Source: Syntrophaceae bacterium
GTDB lineage: Bacteria > Desulfobacterota > Syntrophia > Syntrophales > UBA2185
Assembly: GCA_017885225.1 (NCBI GenBank)
Contig: JAFNGM010000117.1
Span: 1-6,900 of the forward strand
DNA length: 6,900 nucleotides
Reading direction: 5' to 3'
Shown piece after piece: positions 6,554 to 6,900 of this stretch (position 1 is its first letter; every line of letters starts with the position of its first letter). Below the pieces are notes generated by a model that worked only from the letters and a program-made list of their open reading frames with translations, searched no databases and was not told the origin of the DNA. A program made the position numbers and the translations under genes.

Positions 6554-6900
6554 ATGAAAAATGTCATGAAACTAATATTATGCCTGCTTCTTCTCTATGT
6601 ATTGTCGGGCTCAGTTGAGGCAAAGGGGGAAAAGATCGTCGCCGTTCTTCCCTTTACAATCCATAGTGCAGAAAACATCGACTATGTAAGGCAAGGTATA
6701 TGGGATATGCTTTCTTCCCGAATTACCGTGGTCGGAAAGATTGATGTTATCAGCAAGGAGGCTATTCTTCAGGCCATAAAAGAGCATGAAGGAAAAGATC
6801 TTTCGTCCGCTGATGTCTCCGGCCTCGGGAAAAAACTGAATGCGGATTATGCGGTATACGGAAGTATCACCAAGATTGGCAACAGCATAAGCATTGATGG
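6554..6900 (+). CDS. exported TolB-like N-terminal domain protein (partial, first 115 residues)
   Basis: The ATG at 6554 follows an AAGGTG Shine-Dalgarno (6540-6545) by 8 nt, and the frame stays open to the window end. The protein begins with a typical Sec signal peptide: basic start MKNVMK, hydrophobic core LILCLLLLYVL, and a likely signal peptidase I site after SVEA (residue 23). The mature part starts with KIVAVLPFTIHSAENIDYVRQG and continues with a stretch containing GIWDMLSSRI, IDVISKEAI and LNADYAVYGSITKIGNSISID. This is the pattern of TolB amino-terminal or FlgO-like domains: a VLPF strand, a helix ending LSSRI, and an ADYAVYGSI strand. Proteins with this N-terminus in deltaproteobacteria often carry VCBS/FG-GAP propeller repeats further on, but that part is outside the window. 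It is probably periplasmic or envelope-associated. The function is unknown. Confidence 0.75.
   Translation, partial: MKNVMKLILCLLLLYVLSGSVEAKGEKIVAVLPFTIHSAENIDYVRQGIWDMLSSRITVVGKIDVISKEAILQAIKEHEGKDLSSADVSGLGKKLNADYAVYGSITKIGNSISID

Noticed and set aside
6534..6557. A 7-codon leader ORF (MIKVITA) overlapping the ATG at 6554 as ATGA
   Set aside because: It is very short, the candidate ribosome site GGGAAAGG directly abuts its ATG, and chance explains it. The AAGGTG inside it serves the larger gene.

Overview
The window is an ordinary chromosomal stretch of a Gram-negative bacterium, most likely a deltaproteobacterium (Desulfobacterota, for example a Syntrophus- or Desulfobacteria-like lineage). 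I infer this from three things: a CoA-transferase/GNAT fusion protein of the kind I remember from that group, a secreted TolB-like protein of a style common there, and moderate GC content. The lineage is an inference and cannot be proved from these bases.

Layout. Positions 1-1342 hold a minus-strand pair: tsaD (tRNA t6A synthesis, complete) followed 3 nt later by ksgA/rsmA (16S rRNA dimethyltransferase, cut by the window edge). A 116-nt divergent intergenic region (1343-1458) carries two head-to-head promoter candidates whose -10 elements overlap and whose -35 elements form a perfect 8-bp inverted repeat. nadB (L-aspartate oxidase, NAD synthesis) runs rightward at 1459-3096 and converges on purB (adenylosuccinate lyase, minus strand, TTG start, 3107-4399) with only 10 nt between the stop codons. 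A second divergent spacer (4400-4523) leads into a rightward 634-residue gene (4524-6428) that fuses an acetyl-CoA hydrolase/CoA-transferase-like region to a Pat-type GNAT acetyltransferase. After a 125-nt spacer containing a hairpin and a palindrome, a rightward gene for an exported TolB-like protein begins at 6554 and runs off the window.

How the genes relate. tsaD and ksgA form a translation-related RNA modification pair. nadB and purB are core cofactor and purine biosynthesis genes. The fusion gene is the most interesting item. Its CoA-transferase half keeps the family's overall sequence plan but appears to have lost the catalytic glutamate and parts of the glycine loops, while the GNAT half keeps its acetyl-CoA motif. 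This suggests, as inference only, an acyl-CoA-sensing protein acetyltransferase rather than a working CoA-transferase. I see no mobile element, CRISPR array, tRNA or rRNA gene, and no intergenic stretch exceeds 300 bases.
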